64,000 nucleotides of DNA from DASUPK01 sp963744105 (GTDB taxonomy: Bacteria > Actinomycetota > Thermoleophilia > Solirubrobacterales > 70-9). The position numbers and the translations under genes were made by a program. The stretch spans positions 310,001 through 374,000 of the forward strand of contig CAVUSJ010000004.1 of assembly GCA_963744105.1 (NCBI GenBank). Reading direction: 5' to 3'. Shown piece by piece: positions 36,166 through 45,775 of this stretch. Each line of letters begins with the position of its first letter. Position 1 is the first letter of the stretch. The notes under the pieces are model-generated. The model saw only the letters and a program-made list of their open reading frames with translations. It had not been told where the DNA came from and searched no databases.

Positions 36166-36491
36166 AGGGCCCCTCCGGGGCGCCGCGCGAGCCACGCGCA
36201 CCAGGCCGCGAACGCCGCGACCGCGATCGCCACGCCGAGCCAATGGATCCCGGCGATGACCGCGATCGCGCTCGGGATGCCTGCAAGCACCGCCCCGACC
36301 ATTACCCCGCGGATGTCGAGGTGAAGCGCCCACGCCGTGAGCGCAGCGCAGCCGATCCAGGCGAGAGGCCCGGTCAGCCAGCCCCAGTCCTCGAAGAAGG
36401 AGTGCGGCAGCGTCACCGCGAGGATCAGCGAGACGGCGGCCACCGCGACCACCTGTGTGACGGCCGACTTCCAGAGGATCGACCGGTCCAT
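36156..36491 (-). CDS. small four-helix membrane protein, unknown
   Basis: 111 residues, ATG overlapping the TGA of the ATP-grasp gene (ATGA). Four hydrophobic segments occupy nearly all of the chain (VTQVVAVAAVSLILAVTLP, later GVMVGAVLAGIPSAIAVIAG). No motif recognised. Being translationally linked to an ATP-grasp enzyme upstream and an SDR downstream suggests a small metabolic operon. Confidence 0.65.
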   Translation of the reverse strand: MDRSILWKSAVTQVVAVAAVSLILAVTLPHSFFEDWGWLTGPLAWIGCAALTAWALHLDIRGVMVGAVLAGIPSAIAVIAGIHWLGVAIAVAAFAAWCAWLARRPGGALWT

Positions 36492-37687
36492 CAGCCGGTC
36501 AGCTCGGCGAGATAGGCCGCGTCGTCGGGCGGCAGCCCCGGGATCGGCTGGCCGTCCCAGGTGATCCCGTCGGACATCGCGACGAAGAGCTGCTCGCGCT
36601 GGCGAAGGCTGAGGCGCTCGAAGCGGGCCAGGGCCAGGAAGGAGTAGAGCTTCGGCATCGCATCCCGCCAGCCGTGATCTGTGCCCGGGATCTTCGCCAG
36701 GTCGTGGATGGTCTTCGGCGCCTCCTTGAGCGGCTCCCTGAAGATCTGGGCGAAGACAGCGAAGTCGAGCTGCTCCGTCCGTCCCGCGGGGACCTGCAGC
36801 GTCTCGTCCTGCGGCGCGAGCAGGCCGCGCTCGAGCTCCTCGGCGGTCATCAGCAGGACCCCGTCGGTCGGCCGCGGATTGCACTCGATCATCACCAGCC
36901 CGTCGTCGGTCTCGATGAAGTCGAGGGACATCTGCCCGCCCCAGCCGAGGTCCCGGCCGAGCTTCTCGACGGTCGGCATCGTGTCCGACGGGTCGACCGA
37001 GAGGAACTGGATTCCCGTCGAGTGCTCCCACTGGCGCGGAGCCCGGTAGGACATGTGCGTCGCGATCTCGCCGTCGTGCAGGCACGAGTAGGTGCAGTGC
37101 ATCGGCCCGTCGACGAACTCCTGCACGAGCCACGGGTTCGCCTCGGTCGGCTGGCAGGCTTCGAGTGACAGGTGGCCCGCGAGCGGGCCGGTGTTGGTGA
37201 GCAGCCCGACTCCTCCGCGCGAGAAGGCCGCTCGCGCGAAGTAGCGCGGGTAGCTTTCGATCGCCCGCTTCAGCTCGTCTGGGCTGTGGGCGAGCGTCGT
37301 ATGGGGGGTGCGGATGTCGAGCTTGTCGCAGAGCTCCTGGAAGGTGCCCTTGTCGTGCACCTGCGCGAGCGTGCGAAACGGCGGCGCGTAGAGCTTCGTC
37401 ACCTTCGACAGGCGCTCGTGCTGGGCCGCCAGGTAGAAGACCTCCTCGAACATCGGGATGACGATCTCGATCTCGTTGACGTCCGCGATGCGCTCGACGT
37501 CGGAGGCGAACTGCTGCGGGTCGCCGGTCGCCGAGGCGGTCGTGAAGTGGCCCCTCAGGTACTTCGAGTGGCTGCCGGGCGAGGCCTCGTAGCTGTCGCA
37601 GGCGAACACCTCGTGCCCGCACTCGCCGAGCTTTCGAATCGCGTCGAGCGCGAACGGCATCCGCGAACTGGTGACCAGCACCCTCAC
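36491..37687 (-). CDS. ATP-grasp family ligase
   Basis: 398 residues. An N-terminal Rossmann-like preATP-grasp domain (MRVLVTSSRMPFALDAIRKL) is followed by the ATP-grasp fold: ARAAFSRGGVGLL (phosphate loop region), NPWLVQEFVDGPMHC, and the metal-binding MIECNPRPTDGVLL. Such enzymes activate a carboxylate with ATP and join it to an amine or thiol. The overall type resembles carbamoyl-phosphate-synthase-like ATP-grasp proteins without assigned substrate. First gene of a three-gene overlapping set with the membrane protein and SDR. Confidence 0.78.
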   Translation of the reverse strand: MRVLVTSSRMPFALDAIRKLGECGHEVFACDSYEASPGSHSKYLRGHFTTASATGDPQQFASDVERIADVNEIEIVIPMFEEVFYLAAQHERLSKVTKLYAPPFRTLAQVHDKGTFQELCDKLDIRTPHTTLAHSPDELKRAIESYPRYFARAAFSRGGVGLLTNTGPLAGHLSLEACQPTEANPWLVQEFVDGPMHCTYSCLHDGEIATHMSYRAPRQWEHSTGIQFLSVDPSDTMPTVEKLGRDLGWGGQMSLDFIETDDGLVMIECNPRPTDGVLLMTAEELERGLLAPQDETLQVPAGRTEQLDFAVFAQIFREPLKEAPKTIHDLAKIPGTDHGWRDAMPKLYSFLALARFERLSLRQREQLFVAMSDGITWDGQPIPGLPPDDAAYLAELTG

Positions 37688-37768
37688 GGGGCTAACCCTA
37701 CGAGGTGGGACTAGCCGCGGTGCTTGCGCTTCCGCGAGCCGCCGCGCCGGTCATAATCGGCTTGCCCA

Positions 37769-37841
37769 GGGCGGTTAGCTCAGCTGGGAGAGCGCTTGCC
37801 TTACAAGCAAGAGGTCGCCGGTTCGAGCCCGGCACCGCCCA
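37769..37841 (+). tRNA. tRNA-Val (anticodon TAC)
   Basis: Acceptor GGGCGGT/ACCGCCC pairs perfectly, anticodon stem CTTGC/GCAAG with loop CTTACAA gives TAC, and the T arm is GCCGG-TTCGAGC-CCGGC. Discriminator A. Confidence 0.95.
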
Positions 37842-37946
37842 TCGTTCCTCCTTCCTCCTTTCACCACTGGCTGACTGGCCAATCGGATTGCGCGCCCCGG
37901 GGGCGGGTATACGAGCGCCGAGCACGTCAGGCCAAGGAAGGAGGGA

Positions 37947-38099
37947 ATGCTCATGTTGTGGCTAATTGCAGGTGTCGTCCTGCTGATCATCGCCATCGCC
38001 GGCGGGGCCATCATTCACCCCGTTCTGTTCGCGCTGGCAATCGTCGCGCTCCTGATCTTCTTCATGGGACGTGGCGCCGGTACACGACGCACCATCTGA
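37947..38099 (+). CDS. 50-residue two-helix membrane protein
   Basis: An ATG preceded by AAGGAAGGAGGG opens 50 codons. The product is two hydrophobic helices (WLIAGVVLLIIAIAGGAII and FALAIVALLIFFMG) joined by a short HPVL turn with a basic C-terminus (RGAGTRRTI). It resembles the many small hydrophobic stress or envelope proteins of actinobacteria. Strong ribosome binding site, no partner visible. Confidence 0.6.
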   Translation: MLMLWLIAGVVLLIIAIAGGAIIHPVLFALAIVALLIFFMGRGAGTRRTI

Positions 38100-38220
38100 G
38101 CACCCCCCGGTACCGAGCACTTGAAGCCGGGTTCCGCGTCTGAGCTCGCCGCCGCCCCCTACACGGCGGCGGCGGGCCCAGAGCGCGGGAGTCCTTCACC
38201 GGGCGGCTCCTTGGTAGAAG

Positions 38221-39576
38221 TTGCCTGCCTTGTCCGCCTCGACCGTCTTCGCCCATGGCATCGCCAGCGGCGACCCCACGACCGACCGGGTCATGCTCTG
38301 GACCCACGTCACCGCCGACGCGGACTCCGTGCCGGTGAGCTGGACCGTCGCGCGCGACCCGGAGCTCTCAGATGTCGTCGCCTCGGGGGAGGCGACCGCC
38401 GAGGCCGAGCACGACCACACCGTGCACGTCGACATCACCGGGCTCGAGCCGGGGATGACCTACCACTACGGCTTCAATGCCGAGGGCGAGGATTCGCCCG
38501 TCGGCCGGACCTGGACCCTGCGCTCGGACGCCGATCGCCTGCGCTTCGCGATGTGCTCCTGTGCCAAGCACAACGCCGGCTTCTTCAACGCCTATGCGCG
38601 GATCGCCGAGCGCGACGATCTCGACTTCCTCCTCCACCTCGGCGACTACATCTACGAGGCCGGAAACACCCCGGCGAAGGGGCAGACGCCGGGCGCAGAC
38701 ATCGGGCGGGACTTCGACCCGCTCGAGGAGTGCCGCACCCTCGATGAGTACCGGACCCGCTACCGCCAGTATCACCGCGATCCGGACGTTCAGGCGCTCC
38801 ACCGCGCGCTGCCGATCATCCCGACGCTCGACGACCACGAGCTGGCGGACGGCGCCTGGGCCGGCGGCTCGGATGCGCACGACCCCAAGCTTCACGGCCC
38901 CTGGGAGGACCGCAAGGCGGCGGCCTTCCGGGCTCGCTGGGAGTGGCTGCCGGCGCGGCCGCCCGACCCCGACGACACCACCCGCGTCTTCCGGAAGGTC
39001 GCGGTCGGCGATCTCGCCGACATCTTCCTGCTCGACATCCGCTCCCGGCGCGACCAGCCCGCCCTGGAGCCCACCATGAGCGACCCCCAGCGGTCGATGC
39101 TCGGGCGCGAGCAGCGCGATTGGCTGATGGGCGCTCTCGACGACTCGACCGCCGCTTGGCGGCTGGTCGGCAGCCCGTCGATCATGCATCAGAGCTTCTC
39201 GCAGAACCCGAGCGAGCTCCTCCAGACTGCGATGCTGAAGCTCAAGCTGATGGACGAGGACGGCGAGGGCCCCGACGAGGACCAGTGGGACGGGTACCCG
39301 GCGGAGCGGGACGCCGTGCTGGAGAAGTTCTCCGCTCTCGACGACGTGATCGTGCTGAGCGCCGACATCCACGTGAGCGTCGCCTCGCAGCTGAGCCGCA
39401 ACGGGACGGCCGTCGCCGTCGAGATCACCGCCCCGAGCCTCACCTCGCAGAACCTCGACGAGAAGCTCAAGCTGGATCCGCGCGACGAGTCGATCGTCGC
39501 CTCGGAGCGCGAGTTCACCGAGGCGCTCGACCACGTCGAGTGGTGCGAGTTCTCGGGCCACGGCTATGGTCTGTGA
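38221..39576 (+). CDS. phoD: PhoD-like alkaline phosphatase/phosphodiesterase, end probably frameshifted
   Basis: 451 residues from a TTG as written. N-terminal beta domain (FAHGIASGDPTTDRVMLWTH), then the metallophosphatase core: MCSCAKHNAG, HLGDYIYEAG (metal Asp), PTLDDHELADG (Asp/His), VLSADIHVSVASQL. PhoD enzymes use Ca/Fe to split phosphodiesters and monoesters. No Tat signal, so a cytosolic member of the family. The frame stops after SGHGYGL; shifted by one base it continues VCDVDRKRLRAD to AAYEVRRGAPEL and a TGA at 39683-39685, the expected end, and the conserved WW is visible only in the third frame. At least one indel near 39570 is likely. Confidence 0.82.
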   Translation: MPALSASTVFAHGIASGDPTTDRVMLWTHVTADADSVPVSWTVARDPELSDVVASGEATAEAEHDHTVHVDITGLEPGMTYHYGFNAEGEDSPVGRTWTLRSDADRLRFAMCSCAKHNAGFFNAYARIAERDDLDFLLHLGDYIYEAGNTPAKGQTPGADIGRDFDPLEECRTLDEYRTRYRQYHRDPDVQALHRALPIIPTLDDHELADGAWAGGSDAHDPKLHGPWEDRKAAAFRARWEWLPARPPDPDDTTRVFRKVAVGDLADIFLLDIRSRRDQPALEPTMSDPQRSMLGREQRDWLMGALDDSTAAWRLVGSPSIMHQSFSQNPSELLQTAMLKLKLMDEDGEGPDEDQWDGYPAERDAVLEKFSALDDVIVLSADIHVSVASQLSRNGTAVAVEITAPSLTSQNLDEKLKLDPRDESIVASEREFTEALDHVEWCEFSGHGYGL

Positions 39577-39690
39577 CGTCGACCGCAAGCGGCTGCGGGC
39601 CGATGGTGGCGTCGGCGGCGCCGGCGAGAGCATGGTGGCGGCGTACGAGGTCCGGCGCGGCGCGCCCGAGCTCGCCGTCGCCTGACGCGG

Positions 39691-41304
39691 CTACTCGGCG
39701 CTCTTCTGCTGGTCGTCCGGCTTGGTGTGGTGCGGCATCAGGGCGCCGGTCGAGCTGGACCGGTCCCTGTCGATCAGCTTCTGGGCGTCCGACTGCTCTT
39801 CCTCCGGCAGGAAGGTGCGGCGGAGGTCGTGCGCATCGAAGATCTCGTCGAGGTCCTCGCGCGTCAGCGTCTCGCGCTCGAGGGCGTTAGTGGCGAGGTC
39901 CTCGAGGCAGCGGCGGTTGACCTTCATCAGCTGGCGGGCGCGCGCATAGGCCATGTGCGCGAGCTCCTGGGCGTTCTCGTCGACGTCGCGGCGGGTGCGG
40001 TCGGATAGCGCGTAGTCGCTCGTTGGCTGCGCGAGCGGCGCGCTGTCGGGCGGCCCGTGCGAGAGCGTCATCCCGAACTCCGTGACCATCTGCACGCAGA
40101 TCTTCTGGACACGGGCGAGGTCGTCGGCGGCGCCGGAGTAGACCTCGTCGAAGACCTCCTCCTCGGCCGCGCGGCCGCCGAGCAGGATCACGATCTCGTC
40201 CATCAGCTGCTTGCGCGAGCGCAGATAGCGGTCCTCGCTCGGCGAGTGCCCGACGAAGCCGAGTGCGGGGCCGCGCGGGACGATGCTGAGGATCTCGGGC
40301 GGATCGAGCCCGCAGAGGCGGCGGCAGAGGGCGTGACCCGCCTCGTGGTAGGCGACGATCCGCCGCTCGCCCTCGGTCAGTCGCCGCGACTGCTGCGAGC
40401 CCACGGACTGACGGAGGAGGGCCTCATCCAGGTCCTCGCGCTGGATCGCCATCCGCCCGGCGCGGCCCGCGATGATCGCGGCCTCGTTCAGAGCGTTGGC
40501 GAGCTGGGCGCCGGTCAGCCCGGTCGTCTTGCGGGCGACGTCGGTGAGGTCGATCGTGTCGGCGAGCACCTTGCCCCTGGCGTGGGACCGGAGGATCGCC
40601 TCGCGCCCGTCGCGGTCGGGCGGCGCCACCAGGACCTGGCGGTCGAAGCGGCCGGGACGCAGCAGCGCCTTGTCGAGCTTGTCGACGGCGTTCGACGCGG
40701 CCAGGACGATCACCGTCCCGGGGTCGCGCTCGAACCCGTCCAGCTCGACGAGCAGCTGGTTGAGTGCCTGTTCGCGCTCCGAGGTTCCGCCGTCGCCGGC
40801 GCCGGAGCCGCGATGGCCGCCGACCGCGTCGAGCTCGTCGATGAAGATCACGGCGCGCCCGGAGTTGCGCGCCTCCTTGAAGAGCCGCCGGATGCGCGCC
40901 GCGCCGCGTCCCACGAACATCTCAACGAAGCTCGAGCCGGAGGCGGCGAAGAAGTCAACGCCGGCGTGCGCGGCGACGGCCCTGGCCAGCATGGTCTTGC
41001 CGGTGCCGGGCGGGCCGTAGAGCAGCACCCCGCGCGGCGCCCGCGCGCCGAGCGCCTCGAAGCGCTTCGGGTCCTTGAGCCACTCCGCGACGTCGACCAG
41101 CTCCTCCTTGGCCGCGTCGACGCCCTGGACCTCCTTCCAGAGGACCGGCTCCGTCTTGCTCGCCTTGACCGTCTCCGGCCGGGTCGTCCCCATCGTGCTT
41201 CGGAGCAGGACGACGAAGACGGCCAGGATCCCGGCTGAGAACGCCACCCCGAAGACCGGGTACCAGGTGAAGAAGAAGTCTGGGATGGATCCGAGCAGGG
41301 GCAT
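39691..41304 (-). CDS. ftsH: FtsH-type membrane AAA+ metalloprotease with short N-terminus
   Basis: 537 residues. One N-terminal membrane helix (about 14-36), then directly the AAA+ domain: Walker A GPPGTGKT, Walker B VIFIDELDAVG, second region of homology ALLRPGRFDRQ. The M41 protease has the zinc site HEAGH and the downstream Asp region SGAADDLARVQKI. It degrades membrane and unstable cytosolic proteins. Canonical FtsH has two helices around a periplasmic domain of about 70 residues and is over 600 long; this protein lacks that part, so it is probably an accessory FtsH with a main copy elsewhere. Confidence 0.9.
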   Translation of the reverse strand: MPLLGSIPDFFFTWYPVFGVAFSAGILAVFVVLLRSTMGTTRPETVKASKTEPVLWKEVQGVDAAKEELVDVAEWLKDPKRFEALGARAPRGVLLYGPPGTGKTMLARAVAAHAGVDFFAASGSSFVEMFVGRGAARIRRLFKEARNSGRAVIFIDELDAVGGHRGSGAGDGGTSEREQALNQLLVELDGFERDPGTVIVLAASNAVDKLDKALLRPGRFDRQVLVAPPDRDGREAILRSHARGKVLADTIDLTDVARKTTGLTGAQLANALNEAAIIAGRAGRMAIQREDLDEALLRQSVGSQQSRRLTEGERRIVAYHEAGHALCRRLCGLDPPEILSIVPRGPALGFVGHSPSEDRYLRSRKQLMDEIVILLGGRAAEEEVFDEVYSGAADDLARVQKICVQMVTEFGMTLSHGPPDSAPLAQPTSDYALSDRTRRDVDENAQELAHMAYARARQLMKVNRRCLEDLATNALERETLTREDLDEIFDAHDLRRTFLPEEEQSDAQKLIDRDRSSSTGALMPHHTKPDDQQKSAE

Positions 41305-41380
41305 ATGACGAGACGTCCACCCAACCTATCGGCAGATCGGCTCCCCGGCTGGAGCGAAAGTTTCGGTGCGGAGAGGCGGC

Positions 41381-41755
41381 CTACGCCTCGCCGTAGAGCA
41401 TTACCTTGCTCGTATCGTCCGGGTCGGCCTTGATCTGGAACTTCTTGCCGGGCTGGTAGGCGTTGACGGCGTCCTGGGTCAGGTACTGGTGCACCGTCGT
41501 GTCGTAGCTCTGGCCATTCTCGAGCTCGACGCTGACCCCGATGTCGTAGGCCTTGTTGACCGGGTCGGAGCCCTCGCCGGACTCGTTGATCGAGTTGATG
41601 GTGGCCGTGCCGGGCAGTCCGCCCTGGTTCAGCTTCATGGCCAGATTGGCGTACTCGACGTCGCCGGCGGACGGGCTCATCTGGCCGGCTCCCCCTTGCT
41701 GCATCGCCTGGGCAGCCTGCTCCTGCGCCTTCTTGATGTTGTCCATCAAACCCAT
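41381..41755 (-). CDS. hypothetical protein, beta-rich
   Basis: 124 residues. It begins with an amphipathic helix MGLMDNIKKAQEQAAQAMQQ with GA-rich linker, followed by a beta-rich domain (ATINSINESGE, DIGVSVELENGQSYDTTVHQ, KKFQIKADPDDTSKVML) that looks like a small OB- or C2-like fold. No membrane helix, no catalytic motif recognised. An AGGAGAG lies before the ATG. Divergent from the cNMP-binding gene. Confidence 0.65.
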   Translation of the reverse strand: MGLMDNIKKAQEQAAQAMQQGGAGQMSPSAGDVEYANLAMKLNQGGLPGTATINSINESGEGSDPVNKAYDIGVSVELENGQSYDTTVHQYLTQDAVNAYQPGKKFQIKADPDDTSKVMLYGEA

Positions 41756-41828
41756 CTGGACTCTCCTTCTCCCCGTGGTGTGCTGGAGGTCGCACTCTAA
41801 CCCAGCACTCCTGGGGTAGGTTGCCGCT

Positions 41829-42215
41829 ATGGACGCAACTCAGCTGAAGCGCATCCCGCTGTTCTCGGACGCCTCGGACGAGGAGCTCAGGCAGGTCGCG
41901 GTCTTCGCTCAGTCGAAGGAGATCCCGGAGGGCGAGGTCATCCTTCAGGAGGGTGGCTACTCGCGCGAATTGCTCGCGATCGAGGACGGCACCGCCGAGG
42001 TCACGCATGAGGGCGAGAAGATCGCCGACCTGGGGCCCGGCGACGTCTTCGGCGAGGCCGGCATGCTCGACGACTCGATGCGGAGCGCGACCGTCACGGC
42101 CACCTCCCGGATGAGGCTGATCAGCCTCGGGCACTTCGAGGTGAAGCGGCTGAAGAAGGACGCGCCGGGCGTCTACCGCAGCATCGAGGAGCTCGTGGAG
42201 GAGCGCTCCAGCTAG
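41829..42215 (+). CDS. stand-alone cyclic-nucleotide-binding domain protein
   Basis: 128 residues forming one cNMP-binding beta roll: IPLFSDASDEELRQVAVFA, the phosphate-binding cassette region DVFGEAGMLDDSMRSATVTA, and the C-terminal helix. The canonical cassette is FGE-x-A-L-x-x-x-x-R-x-A; Glu and Arg are both present, so cAMP or cGMP binding is plausible. No effector domain is attached. Its end overlaps the convergent FAH gene by 4 bp. Confidence 0.8.
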   Translation: MDATQLKRIPLFSDASDEELRQVAVFAQSKEIPEGEVILQEGGYSRELLAIEDGTAEVTHEGEKIADLGPGDVFGEAGMLDDSMRSATVTATSRMRLISLGHFEVKRLKKDAPGVYRSIEELVEERSS

Positions 42216-43051
42216 GAGATCGTCGTGCGCAGCTCGCCCAGGGTCGGCGAGTCGATCACGATCTCATCGCCGGGCTTGAGCCAGACGCGTGGCTCGCGCA
42301 CGCTGCCGACTCCGGACGGCGTCCCGGTCGAGACGATGTCTCCCGGCTCGAGGGTCATCCAGCGGGAGAGCCTCGCCACCAGCTCGGGGATCGAGAAGAT
42401 CAGGTCCGAGGTGGTCGCGTCCTGCATGCGCTCCCCGTTCAGGTCGAGCGTGAAGGCGATCGAGTCGGGCGCGCCGGCCTCGTCCGGCGTGACGATCGCC
42501 GGGCCGCACGGGGCGGAGCCGTCGAAGACCTTGCCGGGCATCCACTGCGGCGTCGCGAACTGCAGGTCGCGCGCGGAGAGGTCGTTGAGCAGCACGTAGC
42601 CGGCGATCGCGTCGAGCGCCTGGTCCGGCTCGACATCCTTCGCCCGCTTGCCGATCACGAACGCGATCTCCGCCTCGTAGTCGACCTTCTCGCTCGCCGC
42701 CGGCAGCGCGACGGCGGCGTTCGGCGGAGCCAGGGCGTTGCGGAACTTCGCGAAGAAGGTCGGCTGCTCGGGCGGATCGATGCCGGCCTCGGCCGCGTGT
42801 GAGCGGTAGTTGAGGCCGATGCAGACGATCTTGTCCGGGTCCGGCAGGGGCGGCAGCAGCTCGGGGTCGGGGACCGGATCGGGGCCGCCGCCTTCGATTC
42901 CCTTCGCGAGCTCCTCGACGCGGCCAGCCTCGATCAGCTCCCGGACGGTGACGTGCTCGACGCCGAGCACCGGCGCCGCGTCGATCACGCCGCTCTCGGT
43001 CTGCACGCCGGCCCGGGCTTCGCCGTCCGCGCGGTAGGTCACGAGCTTCAT
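42212..43051 (-). CDS. fumarylacetoacetate hydrolase family protein
   Basis: 279 residues from the ATG with AGGGTGG upstream (spacing 6), reading MKLVTYRADGEARAGV. The FAH metal-binding core is clear: IVCIGLNYRSHAAEAGIDPPE, VDYEAEIAFVIGKRAKDV (Glu/Glu/Asp ligands), and the GDIVSTGTPSGVG block near the end. Such enzymes hydrolyse or decarboxylate 2-oxo acids (for example in aromatic compound catabolism). No aromatic pathway genes are next to it, so the substrate is open. Confidence 0.88.
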   Translation of the reverse strand: MKLVTYRADGEARAGVQTESGVIDAAPVLGVEHVTVRELIEAGRVEELAKGIEGGGPDPVPDPELLPPLPDPDKIVCIGLNYRSHAAEAGIDPPEQPTFFAKFRNALAPPNAAVALPAASEKVDYEAEIAFVIGKRAKDVEPDQALDAIAGYVLLNDLSARDLQFATPQWMPGKVFDGSAPCGPAIVTPDEAGAPDSIAFTLDLNGERMQDATTSDLIFSIPELVARLSRWMTLEPGDIVSTGTPSGVGSVREPRVWLKPGDEIVIDSPTLGELRTTIS

Positions 43052-43161
43052 GGCGGCCACCCTAGTCGGCTCGAGGGCACTCGGCGCGCGGGTTCGTTAG
43101 GTTCTCGCGCCATCGGAGGGGGGTCAATCCCCGGAAACGAGCAGTGTGCGAGGAGGCATGA

Positions 43162-43371
43162 ATGGCAGAAGGGACGGTCAAGTGGTTCAGCAACGAGAAG
43201 GGATACGGCTTCATCACGCCGGATGACGGCGGGAAGGACCTCTTCGTCCACTTCTCGAGCATCGACGGGGACGGCTACCGCTCGCTCGACGATGGCGCGA
43301 AGGTCACCTACGAGTCCGAGGAGGGCCCGAAGGGCCCCGTGGCGACGAACGTTTCGCTGGCGAGCGGCTAG
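43162..43371 (+). CDS. cold-shock protein, CspA family
   Basis: 69 residues, one cold-shock OB fold. RNP1-like KGYGFITPDD and RNP2-like DLFVHFSSI are complete, so it binds single-stranded RNA/DNA as an RNA chaperone. Strong ribosome binding site (GAGGAGG, spacing 6). Lies 16 bp upstream of tRNA-Asp in the same direction. Confidence 0.95.
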   Translation: MAEGTVKWFSNEKGYGFITPDDGGKDLFVHFSSIDGDGYRSLDDGAKVTYESEEGPKGPVATNVSLASG

Positions 43372-43387
43372 CCTGCATATCGCCCTC

Positions 43388-44725
<1,338 letters not shown>

Positions 44726-44729
<4 letters not shown>

Positions 44730-45100
44730 GACCTTAAGGGACCATCCGCCCGATTTCGCCTCCCTCGGATCGGCAGGAGATCGGAGTTTGGGCGTTGCAT
44801 TGACCGCCTGAAACGCCGGCGGTGCCCGGTTGCATGTGGAGATCCGTTGGATCGACCTGCGGCGGCGGCGACGATGCGCGCCGGGTCGAAGCGAAGCCGC
44901 GCCCGCTTTCCATTTCCGACCCGGATCGCCCCAAGCTCGTCCGCCTTGGCGTAGACGGTGGCGCGGCTCACTCCCAATAGCCGCGCCACCGCCGCTGCGT
45001 CCACGAGCTGCCCCATCTGCCTCGACTCCACTGACTCGTCTCCCAGAAGCTCTGCGACCCGCTGAGCCAGCTGTTCGACGTCGCCCGGCTCAATTGCCAT
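44726..45100 (-). CDS. helix-turn-helix, excisionase-like protein
   Basis: 124 residues. The central 45 residues form a MerR/excisionase-type HTH (DAAAVARLLGVSRATVYAKA, then RVGNGKRARLRFDPARI). The C-terminal 45 residues are basic and low in order. Position between the replication protein and integrase, overlapping both, matches the rep-xis-int order of actinobacterial integrative and conjugative elements. Expected role: direct the integrase toward excision and perhaps regulate the module. Confidence 0.72.
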
Positions 45101-45764
45101 CGTCGTTTCCTTCGAGTGACGCGAGGGGTATGACCGCGATCAGCTCGTCGGTGACGGTCCGCTCGACTGCTTTGCGGACGGCGCGGAGCGCCCGATCACC
45201 GCAGAGGTAGCGCACCCCGCTGAATCGATCGGCGCCGATAGCCGCTCGCCAGGCGCGCAGGATCGAATCGAGCCGCCAGCTCGCCTTCTGGCTCAGCTCA
45301 ACCTCGATCGCCAAGCCCTCATTCGGGAGCACCAGGTCGGGTCGGTGAAAGCGCCCGTCGTGGAGCTCCGCCGAGTAGATCCGCCGACGCTCCTCTACTT
45401 CCATCGCCGCCAGCTCCCGCTCGCTGAGGACCGCACGACCCTCGCGCTCCAGCCTCGCGGCTACCTGGGCCACCGCGATCGTGTGGGGACGACGGCCGAC
45501 CGAGACGCGGCCCGGGCCCAGGGCCTCTCGGCCAACGGCCCGCAGACCGTCGCTGGTGCAGACCAGAAGCCGACCCGATCCGTTGATGGGCTCTAGGGCG
45601 TCGACGAGGCGATGCTCCATCCAGCGTGCCTCGCGTGCGTAGGAGACGGTCTGGCCCGTTCCCGCCCACGTCGCTACCGCGCAGGCGGGAACCAGGCCAA
45701 ACCTCGCCACAAAGGCAAGGACCTCGACGTCACGCTCGCTGATCGCGGTCGTCGCTCGCGGCAT
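45090..45764 (-). CDS. replication-relaxation family protein of the integrated element
   Basis: 224 residues. N-terminal winged helix (SERDVEVLAFVARFGLVPAC) followed by a domain with RFHRPDLVLPNEGLAIEVEL and SQK, i.e. the Asp ... Glu-x-Glu ... Lys spacing of a PD-(D/E)XK-like nuclease fold. This combination is that of the replication-relaxation (PF13814-type) proteins found on actinobacterial plasmids and integrative elements, thought to nick or relax DNA for element replication. It lies 11 bp after the coupling-type ATPase and overlaps the HTH gene. Confidence 0.7.
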   Translation of the reverse strand: MPRATTAISERDVEVLAFVARFGLVPACAVATWAGTGQTVSYAREARWMEHRLVDALEPINGSGRLLVCTSDGLRAVGREALGPGRVSVGRRPHTIAVAQVAARLEREGRAVLSERELAAMEVEERRRIYSAELHDGRFHRPDLVLPNEGLAIEVELSQKASWRLDSILRAWRAAIGADRFSGVRYLCGDRALRAVRKAVERTVTDELIAVIPLASLEGNDDGN

Positions 45765-45775
45765 GACGGCGACAC

